Notes under the pieces: model-generated
Databases searched by the model: none
What the model saw: the letters and a program-made list of their open reading frames with translations, nothing else
What the model was told of the DNA's origin: nothing
Made by a program: the position numbers and the translations under genes
NCBI RefSeq assembly: GCF_901000735.1
Contig: NC_081544.1
Location: forward strand, 17,849,985 to 17,913,984
Length of the DNA: 64,000 nt
Direction of reading: 5' to 3'
Source: Corylus avellana
Lineage: Eukaryota; Streptophyta; Magnoliopsida; Fagales; Betulaceae
Shown: one piece after another, positions 26,004 to 37,800 of the stretch
How positions within the stretch are numbered: the stretch's first letter is position 1
Layout: the number at the start of each line of letters is the position of its first letter

Positions 26004-26543
26004 GGGCTCGTTCGGTTCACGGAATGCGTATTCCACTAGGAAAGAAAATAGTTATTATTGGAAATCGAGGAGAGTGGAATGAAATAGCTATTCTTATTCT
26101 TTAGTTTGGTAACAATACATGCAAAAACTGGAATTGAATCAAAATTACTAAAATCCTCATATTATTTACTTTTTTTTTTTTCAACTCATATTTTTAAAAA
26201 AAAAAAAAAAAAACCAAAAAAATAAAGTGGGTGGTCGGCCACCCACAGAAGCAGTCGGGGGTGGCTGCAGCCACCCCGATAAGCAACAAGGGTGGCCGCG
26301 ACCACCCCAAAATGCAACGGGGGTGGTGTGACCACACCCATTTTATTGTTTGTTTTTTGTTTTTTGAAGTTTAAAATAAAATAAAAAATAACATGGGTAT
26401 TTTTAGAAAATGTATTATATTCCTTAAGAAATGGCTATTCCTCTCATTTTTTTAGAGGAATAACTATTCCTCTATGTAAGGGATTAGTTATTCCCATGGG
26501 AATACCTATTCCTAGAAATAGGCCATTACCAAACAAAAGGGGC
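26004..26543. mobile_element. MITE inside the 3' LTR
   Basis: Absent from the 5' LTR copy and so an insertion. Ends GGGCTCGTTCGGTT and ACCAAACAAAAGGGGC form short terminal inverted repeats. Inner inverted words GGAATGCGTATTCC and ATTCCTCT/AGAGGAAT are visible. A GC-rich block of GGGTGGC...GCCACCC palindromes (about 26226-26340) stands out. A 2-3 bp TAA/TTGA border suggests Harbinger/Tourist-like or hAT-like origin; I cannot decide. Confidence 0.7.
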
Positions 26544-27236
26544 TTGAGAAAATATTTAAGCAAAAACTTGTTTGTGGTTTATCTTCAACCCTAATCGAAG
26601 TATTGTGGTCTCTCTTACCCTAAATGAGGTATTATTTCTAGCATATTTCTATTCATTATTGTGGGTTTCCATCACATATCCAAAGATCGTATGAAGTCAC
26701 TACTTCCAAAATAATATTTGGTTCGCAGATATAACCACAATACATACCTTGCCACGGAGCCGAACAGTTCTTCCATTTCCAGTGCATGCAGTCAATGCTC
26801 CCCAACATGCTTGGAAATCCACGATTTTCACTTCCGCTAGCAATTTAGCTATGCCTTTATTGTTGGGTTAGTTAAAGCGAATAATTGTAACACCATATGC
26901 AAGCATCCTCACCGTGGCCATGATCTTCTGAAGGGAAGAAAAAACGAGCCTTTGGAAACCATCTCTTCGTTGGACAGAATAAGTATCGTTAGCTTCAATT
27001 GCATATTGAATATGGTGAAAAAGAGGACGACTCATTTGAAATCTCCTATGAAAATATTTGTGAGGATGTATTAGTGGTTCATCAAAATAGTCGATAAAAA
27101 TGGGACATAAAAATTTGATTAGGGGTGAAGAGTAGTGGAACATAAAAATTGATTTCAACCACGGAATCACCCACGATAAAGGAGTTAGAAAACCCACTGT
27201 TCTCCCCTGTTCCATAATGTACGAACAGAGGACCAT

Positions 27237-27996
27237 AATTTTTAGTCAATTTCACCTTCTTATAATTGATTATCTGGTTCTTATGGATGGTCCTCCTCTT
27301 TGCTTTTACTTTAAGAATTCATGACATTTACCAATTTGTTCTTATTGACATTTTCAGCCATAAAATTTGCATTAGTGGATGCTCATCCATGTTACCCTCG
27401 CTATGTTTTGTAGCAAGGGTAATCTTTATAAATCAATGGGGCTCTATGTGCATAGTAAATGCTAAGCCTCAACAACTCTTCGTCTTTGTTTTGATTTTTC
27501 AAAAACAAACGTTGTTTGTATTGTTTCGCGTGTTATGTGTGCCATGACATCGTTTCTCTAATATTAAATCCTATCTGTTAAAATTTTGAACAGCAGTTGT
27601 CCTCTTATTTTAATCACAGTATGCAAGTCGGATCCGTTTCAGCCAACTAACAATCAATTAAAAAAATATATATTTAGCTAAAGTAAAGAAATATTTGGAG
27701 AGCTTGATGTTTGGTGCTTATAAAAAGTAGCTAGTTAAACTAACAAAAGTAGATTTTTTAGCTGAACTTTAAAGAGCTGATTTTAGCTAAATTTTAGAGA
27801 ACTCATTGAGGATGCTCTTAGTTAGAATCTAAAAGGGTTGGTGGATTTCAATTAATGGGGAATGGTGAAAAAAAGGAAAAGTATGGTTGAGGGTGAGGGT
27901 ATAGGTTGGATGTGTGAAACACACCCCTCCCCATCCCTCTTTAGTTGCAGCCCCCTTACCCATTCTTTCAAACCAAGAGAGAGAGAGAGAGAGAGA
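27237..27996. other. Harbinger flank and GA microsatellite
   Basis: No gene seen. 27700-27830 carries repeated TTAGCT/AGCTGA words as found near the ends of plant Harbinger elements, perhaps the terminal region (inference). 27976-27996 is a (GA)n run. Confidence 0.4.
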
Positions 27997-30480
27997 TGTA
28001 ACAACCTGACTTAAAATACAAGTTATAAGTAAAAATTATCTGGAATTCCCATGCAACAATATTGCTTACTAAAATTCTCGCAGCAGAAATAATCATGTAA
28101 TAAAATTTTCTTTTCTTTTTGACTCCACAAACTCAAGTACAAAACATACCAGAGCTTCTATTACAGAAATACAAGTCATTACATCAAATAAACATATTGC
28201 TAATACATTACCATCAAAATACATGTATTATGCCACACGCAATATCTATACATATCTAAAATAACCATTGAGTTGGCTTAAGTCAGTTCTTCCAAAGCTT
28301 GAGGCCATCTACCAATATTCTCGATGATAATAATAATCTAAGCAAGCAGATTGGTCGACATTAATAACTTCCTCAACGATGATTCTAAAATTACTAAAAT
28401 TTTTGTAGCATCCATAAAATTAATTAATTAGAGGTACTACCCGTAATGACAAATATCATAATAAAATGCGTTACTTTTCCTCCTACAAAACATCTTTGTT
28501 TTATAGTTTAGCAAGGTTATTGTAGGAGAGTAGATTAGGGTCGTTCGCAAGGCTTGGGATGCTGAGCGAAGGCTTGTAGAAGCAGATTTATGCATATCAT
28601 TAGTGTATAGTTGTACTTGAGATGGTATTGTATACTTATGATTGTATTGTTCTTGGAGGCTCTAGTTTGAATTGATTATAATAATTGACACGGAAGTACT
28701 TAGCCTTTCAGCTTAGATTAACAATTCAGTAAGTAGATCGTTAACGGAACCTAGCGCATGTAGTGAGCTTGGCTTAATTGAAAGGAAATGGTAAGATTGG
28801 GCATGTTAGAAATAGTAATAATAGTATGATATTTGAATACATCATGCCAGTGATTGTTATTTGCATTATTACACCATTAGAGAAAAATAGTACACTTGTA
28901 AAGGGGTTTGAGTCATAATCTCATAAACAACATATTGTAGCTTTAATGCATAAAATAATGTTGATGAAGTGTGCAACATAATATTTGTAAACCATTCACA
29001 GTCCATAACCGTTCTCACAAGGCCTACCACTTAACCCTCTTATGGTGAGATTTGCACGTCCTATAAGACCTCTGGTACAATACTGGTTCTTTAGTGAGGT
29101 ACATAGCAAGTCATCCTTAATGATTCAAACCCGGGGTGATCCACACCACTAGTAATGCCACAAGTTGTGATCCGCATCCGTTGATGGTCGCAGTTGTCAC
29201 TCTGGCCAATGGATATGGCATCCTAAATCTACTAAATCTAGGCCATAAGGTCAAGCCTATATAATAGTGTGTATGTACCCCAGATTATGCACCTTTTTTT
29301 TTTTTTTTTTTTTAAATTTTTTTCTATGGTGGTACGACACACAACAATTTATAAATAACCAATTGGAAAACATAATTTAGTTCGTGGTAAGCAATAAATA
29401 ACAATGCAGTAGAAAATCAATGTCATAAAATGTTAGGTCTCAACGTAATTTTATGAAAGTCGTGAGTATTAAAATGAAATAGTTCATTGTAAGCAATAAA
29501 TAACAAAGCAGTAGTATATCAATGTTATAACATGTTAGGCTCACAATATAATTTTATGAAAGGCATGAGTATCAAAATGAACAATTTATAAATAAATTAT
29601 CCATGTTTAAGGACAAGACTTTTTACCCTTCCATGGGCAAGTACTTACCTTGAATGCTCAAATCCAACCACGGACTTACCAAAATGTCAAATTTGTTATC
29701 TTTGCAAGTCATACTCTAATATTAGTCAAAACACTATTCAAAAATCCTAATCATACACTTAAAAACCTAATGATCAAGCACATTCTACCCAGAACAATTT
29801 ATTATTCCTCGGGGACTATTCAATCGTTATGCCCCAAAATGTGTTTTTCTTCCCCATTTTATGATACCAGAACCTAATTTATCTCTTACCCAAGACTCCT
29901 TCCTAGAGATTACAACACTCCTAAAGGGTATCATACAATATGCATAAACATGTAAACAACCAAAGTTACACATACAACTTAAAAACTCCAAAGGTCCTAG
30001 CGTTCTTCTCATAGTCGCATCTCCCTTGTTAAACCACCAAGGAAATGCTATGAGGTGTCAAAAGGGAGTCTCGTTTGGCAAATCAGTTTTTGTTCTCATT
30101 TTTAAGAAGTGTTTTCGAACACAATAACAGAAAACCTTTCACTGTTGTTTTTTCGTTAAAAAAGTGTTTGGCAAATAGTTTTCGAAAACATTAAATAGTG
30201 ATTAAGTCGTTTGGACAATTGTTTTCAAAATAGTTTTCCACCTATTGGGTGATTTCCAAACTGAATTAAACAACATCCATGACAAGCCACTAGCTAGGGG
30301 AATATAAACAAATATAGGCACAATGTGAACATGACATTAAACTCACAGCAGTAAATCAACATAGTTGAGGACAAACATCAAAGTCTAAATAAGCATTCAC
30401 AATAAAATCACAATCATACCGCAGTAGTCTTAATGTTACCATACAATGGTACAAAAAAAGAAACCATTACATTTACTGTG
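27997..30480. repeat. Degenerate gypsy-type LTR sequence
   Basis: Begins TGTAACAACCTGAC, like the solo LTR at 58817 (TGTAACAACCTCG). It contains a similarly arranged block (GGGGTGATCCACACCACTAGTAATG...GTGATCCGC, 29134-29190) resembling GGGTGGCCCACACCGTTAATG at 59600. A T/A run at 29292-29322. The right end is not defined. A MITE-like block with GTTTGGCAAA words lies at about 30060-30260. No protein-coding retroelement domains seen. Confidence 0.4.
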
Positions 30481-30689
30481 TCCTAGAGATACACTTTCAG
30501 GCTTCTCCTAGAAGCTTAGAATAATGTCCATTTTTTAAACCTTCCATATCCTCCATACTCCACCCTCTATTCCACATCTCTTTCAATGCCTCAACCGTTT
30601 TCGTTTCATCATTCCATCCAACTCTCGAATGACTTAACAGGCTTCTTAAATACAGTCACATTTGATGTTATTATACCTCTACCAAATCA

Positions 30690-30800
30690 GAGCAGAATCC
30701 TCTCCAATTAGTTATATTGGAGGGGTATTTTTATCTTTTCACTTTTTAAGTGTACAAAAATACCCCTTCAATATAACTAACCGGATATTATCTGGTTCAA
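30690..30800. repeat. Hairpin (inverted repeat arms ~27 bp)
   Basis: AATTAGTTATATTGGAGGGG (about 30708-30727) and its inverted copy around 30757-30783 flank a short loop. Probably the core of a small MITE. Confidence 0.55.
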
Positions 30801-31600
30801 ATGAATCGAAACCCACTATTGCTTAGTCCCACGTTAGTTGGGCACAATATCTCTCTCTTTTTTCTTTTTTTTTAATGTGAATTTTGAGCAGAGCACCCAT
30901 TTGTCGAGAATGGCTATCATGTAAATTAGTCATATAATGCAAACCATAAATAAAATTATATAATGAGTAAGATGGCATACTAATTAAGAAGAATGAGAAC
31001 CAACCAAGCCAAGTACATGCTCAAAATCCGCGGCAGTAAAAACCTTGCTGCAAATTGCAATCAGTCTAATAATAGTGGATAGGTCGTCGAGCTAGAACGA
31101 AGGTCTAGATAATCAATTGGATTATTAGGCTAAAGCTCTTTTGTAATAAACAGGCTAGTTCAAATGGTTACAATTGGATATAATTTTTCTGTAGTTCTTT
31201 TTAGTATAAAAGGACTTTGTACTCGGATATCCAGAAAAATATTATCTGATTTGTTAAAAGAAATTAGTTTGTAATCAAAGGTCTGGTTATCCTCTAAATA
31301 ACCAGTTTAGTCAATTCCGAATCTCCATTTCCATTCTCAAATCCAATTTCATCAATTCATTCAATCACCAAAACCATCTCATTCATTCACAAATCCGAAA
31401 TTATAAAAACATTACTGATTTACTACAAATCTATTACACAAATCAAGCACTCGCAACCAATATAGGCTATTATTATTTTCTGAGAACAAAAAGAATATGG
31501 AATTAGTTTGTTGACAGAGTGGTCTACCTTCTGGTGGTTGAAAAAAAAAAAAAAAAAAAAACGGTCTGCCAGATTTGATTCTTATGCAATTGGCCCTCCA
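30800..31600. other. Intergenic and DRP1C 3' flank
   Basis: AT-rich sequence downstream of DRP1C, probably including its 3' UTR next to 31600. An A18-type run at about 31541-31560. No gene recognised. Confidence 0.5.
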
Positions 31601-34600
31601 TTATTTCCATGCTACAGAGTCAATCTCATCTCTGGCTGACTTGTACAGTTCAAGCCTCTTAGCTATGGTTGTTCTTCTTTCCATAAGCGCTGGGTCCTCA
31701 TCCAACATCGCACCAAGCCGCTCCTTCTGCACATACACCACACAACAATATTGTTAATCACTTTTGATAACTTCATCCATGCCTATTTTCACTTCCTTTG
31801 GAACTCTAGGGAAAGGAAACCTGACCATGCAATCCTTCATACTGTTCATGTACAACTTTCCCATTTAGTTATTTATTATTCATCTAGGTATCCTCACAAA
31901 AAATCATTCAATGAAGTTTAAGGAGAGAGATGGAGGATTCAAGTATAAAGTAAACAATGGATTTGAAAACTTTACCTCCCTCCTCCCAACTTGAGTGTAG
32001 AAGTGGTTGAGCAGTGATCTCTTGGCCTCTCGAACTTGGCAGTACACCACAGCCTTGGGAATAGAATTCTTCAGTGTCTCACAAACCATATTAATGTAAG
32101 CGTTGACGTTTGAACCTATATTCAAATTATAGAGAATCTGTCAGCACTTACAGCTTGCATCCTTTGAAGCCAATTGCTTTAATGAGGAACTTTACATAGA
32201 GATAAATAGCATACCAATCCTCCTGAAATGATTATCAGAGTAACGGTCTGCATTTGGGCCTGATGGGTTTGAATTTTTCTCTGGTTCAAGATGAAGCTTA
32301 TGGAAAAATTCCACTGTCAGGTAGCTAGATTCCATATCCACCAGCCGCAGAATTGTTTTCCGACTTTCATCACGGAATCTTTCCAATGCTTCTGTTGCAG
32401 CAGCTGCTATGTCAGATGAAAGCGTTGGGAATCGTTTTAATTCCTGCACTTGCCATATCGTAGAATTGCATCAAGTATAATAAATTCTGTCCAAATGTTA
32501 AGCATTCCAATCTTTTGAGGCTAGTTAAAGACAAAGACATGCATATACCTTAAAATGGTATTAAAAGGACAAAAACCATTCCAGTTCTTTTTCAAAGGCC
32601 AGGATTACACTCGTTAAAAAGAAACAGAAATCAGGAAGGGGTTCATGAATACCCATTCAAGAACATATTGATTGTGTGTATTCTCTTTCATCTTCAAAGA
32701 CACGAGTCCTTGTTTATTCTTTACTCTGCATTTTGCCTCAGGTGGGACTCATGATGCCAAAGAAAGAGACCATGTATAAACAAATAGCTCTAAGAACCCC
32801 CCCAAATCTCCCCCCGATTACAAAATCATGTATCCCATTGTATTCAATGACATCATGTCTTGTGAAGTAAGTGGATATTGTTATTAAAAACATTGAGACA
32901 CTGGACAAGTCACTACTAAAAAGGTAAATTCCCAATGAATATTTGAAATAATAATTTGCGTGACAGCTGCAAGCAGTACATATTGTAACAAATGCTGAGT
33001 TGAAGAAAAAGTTCCTAAGAATATTACAACTCCAGACCACAAAAATCACCGTTTATTACATTGAACGGGAGCAGGATCATATCATAACTAAGACTATAAA
33101 GTGCTTTTGTTATTTGCTTCTCACTTTTATCCATCGGCTGAACTTCTACAATAGAAACAAAAACTAGTGGAGCCATATTCTAAATGGCTATCACTTTCCT
33201 GGAATGACAAACAAGAGTCTATTCTCATCATATCCATCCGAAGCTCAAGATAGTAACATCTATGTTTCAAGGACGCTTCAATATGTATGAAGTGTCTTGG
33301 TCAAACATGAATTTATGTCAGGGCAAGGTGTCATTGGAGACATTACTATCAAAGATATCAACAATGGTATAGAATACAAAAATTTTGTTATGCTACATTT
33401 TATCTTGTATATCTTCTTAATTGGCTCCTATGTTGCATTAATAATTCTAAACCTGTGAAATAGCTGCATTTGCTAAAACATCCCTTGGATATTATCTTAC
33501 TCTATTCCTGTGATTTTTTTTGGAACTGAGTAAATTGACCATCTTAGATATTCTCTGAAATCAAACACTTTATTTTGCTCTGAAGATTAGAACTCTATTT
33601 ACTACCATGAGACTCTTTTTTTTACTACCATGTCATGTTCCTCAGTCTCAAATTTTGGTAGGTAGACTGACTTGACATCAAGAGATGGGTGCAATTATAG
33701 AAGTTGCTTTCACAAAAAGTAAATTCACACTATTTGACTTTTCATGATGGGAAAAGACGTAGAAATATTTATAAAGAAATCAACCATAGTCTGTGACAGA
33801 AATATGACAACGGTTTGATACAGAAACAAAAGCAGAAAAGATGTAGCTGGAAAACCAAATCATAGAGAAATTAAAATAAACACAGTTAAATAAATCTTAC
33901 TGGACCTAGCAAAAATTACTAACTAAAAATATCTTACCTCCGTTTCAGCTATCGACTTCCTCACTAGTTCTTTCAAGACAAAGTGCACCTGAGGAAGAGA
34001 ATCAAAAAAAAAAAAAAATCAATTATGGGATTTTATGTAAACTAAGAATTTTGCCTCAGTGAAGAGCATTACTTCGAACAAAACAAAAAATGACTGGTAG
34101 GAAATACAACTCTTGCTTACGAAACTGTGGTGTACCAATACCATTTCACTCAAATCCACCACCTCAATGATCTCTTTACCATCCCAATAATGGATCATAG
34201 TCTCTCAAAAAAGTAACTAAAAATCCCAAATAATGAGTGATGAATTAATTTTCTAGTTCTCAAAGTTCTAGGATTTCAAGAAAAGAATCCAAGTCCCAAT
34301 TCAATATTGTTGTTCTTTTTCCCTTCCAGGTTTCTAATTGTATTATCCACACATCATTCACTAAATAAAATATTCCAACAAGCACCTGAATCCTTTCACG
34401 TATGAAAAAATGTTGAGAAAGGTCCTAATATTAGCTTTCTCCCCAACCAAGGCTCTAAGAGTAGCGAAGCCCCTGCTTAACATATATCTTGAAATTGATG
34501 TAATCCAAATTTGGAAAAGAAAAATTTAACAGATTGAGAGTAGGTTGAGTGCATATTTGAAAAATAATTTTTTTCATACACACTCGCTCCATGTAGAGTT

Positions 34601-34848
34601 CCTTATGCATGAAGGAACAAATAAATTTAAAACTCTTATTCTCCACATGATTCATTTGACCATTTCCTCTTCGTAAGAAACAAGCACCAACGACAAAGCT
34701 AAATGATAAAAATAAATTTTAAAAAAGAAAAGAAAAAGAAAATAAGCATGCAAAGATTCTATAAATTATAGAAAGGGATTCATAAACCGAGGTTAGAAGT
34801 CTGTCATTCAAGCATAAAGCATGTGTAGAACGTTTCCTCCTCCCCTTC

Positions 34849-34887
<39 letters not shown>

Positions 34888-37800
34888 AATTACAACCATT
34901 TGTTCATTAGCACACCCATCACATTTGCTATTTTGCTATTCACACATTAAAAGAAAATTCAAACAACAAGGGCTAGAAAAAAAATAATAACATACATTAA
35001 ATGCATATCATAATATGGTCAATACTACCTATTATAAAACTAGGAAAACTATACCTTATGCAAAACGTAAGTGCAAAAAACATAAAATCATCAGTTAGAA
35101 CATGGCAATCCATATTCAAAAATTAAAAGAACATTCAGAGAATCTAACTTATCATATTTTACATGTCTAAACAGTAAACAGCAGGGCAGGCAAAAAAAAA
35201 AAAAAAAACAACTTTAGCAGAATTAGAAGGGAAAAAAACCTAAAATCCTCAGTTAGAATATGACAAAATAAAGAAAATTACAGCATCCACGGAGGCTTCA
35301 GCTGGGCCTTTGAAGTAGCTAATGGATCCGTCAATGAGTCTTCTGTATCCTTGTTCCGGAGCAATCAAATGGGGCTGATAACCATCAGCCTCAGAAACAA
35401 TTTTCTGGACATTTTTCAAAGAAAGATGACGGTCAAAGGGGAGCTTCTTTAGAGCAGCTGGTAGTTGATGGTCAAAAACTCCATAAATCCGATCTCCACC
35501 AGGCCTCCTGAAGTAGCAAGTAATTACTTAACTATAAATATTCACCCCAAAAGGAGACCCAAAAAAGGAAAAAAAATCAAATTTTAACTTGATTATAAAT
35601 ATCTACCCAAAAAAAAAAATTAATTCAACTAAACAGAACTTTCTGGGCAGAAATCAAAATTGCACTATGATAAGTTGTGTATCTAATTGAACTCAATAGA
35701 CATCCAGTCTGTCACAATGTTCAAACCAGGTGATACTACAAGATGAGACTTTTCTTATGAACTATATTATTGAACAAACTAATTTCTATTAAAAACATAA
35801 TTTCTGTTTCTTTGACAAATGTTCTTCATGAAAGGACTGCCAGAATTGGATAAACAGTTTTCTGTCATTGATATTGGTCAACACATCCGTTCCCACCTGT
35901 CTAAAATTGAGTTGGACAGATATAAAAGACATGGCCTTTATTAAAATTATAAAAAGTGAAATAGAAAATGCAATGGACTACTATCTTATGCCTCCTCTCT
36001 TGTACTAAACCTACTACTACTCTATATCAGTTCTCCACCATATATATAAATATGAATACAAGCTATATGACAGGCATATGTGTTTGTATATGTGCATCCA
36101 ATTTAGCAAAATTACAAGTTCAGTAATAGCTGTGTTCCGATGTTAAGGTTTAGAGATTTGTCATGCATAAAACCTTTTTTCCATTCGGAATGTGGACCTT
36201 TGTATCCTATTCCACAGATTACAAATAAATGGTAAGCTAAAGAAAAAACATAACCAAAGAATCAAGCCTAAGCTTGTTGACTAGTAAAAGTAGTAAGCAT
36301 AAACATAAGGGATGGCTGACAAAAGCGGAATGATTGTGACTGAAAAGTAGAAAAATTTGAGAAGGGTTCAATCCCCTAGCTGTTTTTTTTTTTTTTTCCT
36401 TTTTATTTTTCTTCCTATTTTCTACATACTATTGGATGTATCTATATCCTCTTGGTCAGAAGTTAACTTCTCAATTCTTGAATGCTCCTCCTTCTAAAAG
36501 GCAGCTGAAGTTAACCATGCATATTGGGTAAAGAAAGGCAGTATTCCCTTCATATACACATAACAGGTGGTCACTTCAGTTGAGATTTCTTATACTGGCC
36601 TGGGTGCCATTATGGAGAGGCTTAATAACATCCTAAGATTAGTTTAGTTCCTACAATTAGGAGACAAATGGTCTTTGTGTGATTTGAACAATTAATTGTT
36701 TCTCTTGCAATTACAAGCATTACAATGTACTCTGAGGGGCTTTGATTTTTCCCCTCAAACAAGAGCAAAGTATAACAAGAACTGGTTCTTTATGAAACAC
36801 AATTCTAGCACTAAAGTAAAGGCTGACTGCAAAGGATTTAAACCTACATCAGGACCCGCAAAGAGCAAAGAGCTTTAAAAGTGAGAAGTTATCCAATCCA
36901 ATAAACTATTCTTGCTAAATAGTGGGGACATATAGGTGTTTCTGCCTTAAAATGTTGAACACATTTAATATTAATGTAACCTTTTTCAAAGAACATCATT
37001 TTTCTCCACTACTAGGAAATTCGGTTCAGAAACTAAAACAATGAATCAAGTACAACTTTTTCAATAAGTATCAAGTTCGTAATCTTGTAGTCTTGAGGAA
37101 TTAAATCAAGCAACAATTTCAACCAGAACCTAAAAAAGAAAAATTAATTTGAAATTCATAATAAATTATGAAAATAATAATCATGTAATTACCCTCCATC
37201 CAGGTGTTCTTTAAATATACGGTCAAATGCACGGCACAATTCTAAAATAGTGTACAGCTGGGCCTGTTAACAGATTATGAGTCAGGACAATAAAAAATTC
37301 TGATTTCTATATAAGAAAACTGATATAAGGTCCAATTTTTACCCCTGAGTCTACTGCAATAGGCCTTCCAATACGATCCAACTCTGCGTTAAGCTCATCA
37401 ATGGTTTTATTTATTAAAGCAATGATACTTGGTATCCGCTGCCTGATAACAGTCTCTAGATGCTGACAAGATAAAAAGATGAAGAAAGAAGAGGGAAAAA
37501 ATGAAGGTTATTCAATATTAGAGAGGTAAGATAATTCAATAAATTTGTAACGTAAGCCATATATTGAAGAAAATAACTTGAACACAACATGGATGAATAA
37601 GACCTTAGATAAAAGTTTGGCAAGATACTCTGAACCCATTTTGCTTGACAAGTGTCCATACTCAGGGCTTGTTTCAAAATATTCACGCTCCTTTCTACGA
37701 GCAGCGATCATGTCAACATTTTTGTTGATATCAGCTTGTGAACGGTTCACAATTCCGACCCAGGGATGTTGCAGCCTATATGCCCTTCCTTCAAGAACCT

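Larger units (their letters stand above)
24274..26674 (+). mobile_element. Gag-only gypsy LTR retrotransposon in the Harbinger transposase
   Basis: The 5' LTR is 24274-24653 (380 bp, TGATAG...CCATCA) and the 3' LTR 25758-26674 (same sequence plus a 540-bp insertion). The target duplication is CATAT (24269-24273 and 26675-26679). A primer site ATGTGGTATCAAAGCTATG follows the 5' LTR and a polypurine stretch (AAGGGGAGAGGAA, 25745-25757) precedes the 3' LTR. The internal part is only 1.1 kb: a decayed gag ending in a zinc knuckle, with no pol. Confidence 0.9.
23741..27236 (-). pseudogene. PIF/Harbinger transposase, split by an LTR element
   Basis: Minus strand. The N-terminal half (27236-26868) has FHRRFQMSRPLFHHIQYAIE and LQKIMATVRMLAYGV. 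It continues in broken frames with GFPSMLGSIDCMHWKWKNC (about 26770-26830, first catalytic Asp in IDCMHW) and IILEVVTSYDLW (about 26680-26730). After the inserted LTR element (24274-26674) it resumes with FFGLTGFYNDINMLERS (24220-24270, DDE-type NDIN motif) and HDYNMGYYLVDGIY (24100-24150). The C-terminal LETLKDIMMACVILHNMIVEDE (23880-23950) follows. Stops and frameshifts occur in both halves. The LTR landed exactly between DLWI and FFGL. Confidence 0.88.

Noticed and set aside
30480..30670. Possible minus-strand peptide around SRVGWNDETKTVEALKEM
   Set aside because: Short, no recognised family and no splice or start support; left as intergenic/LTR decay.
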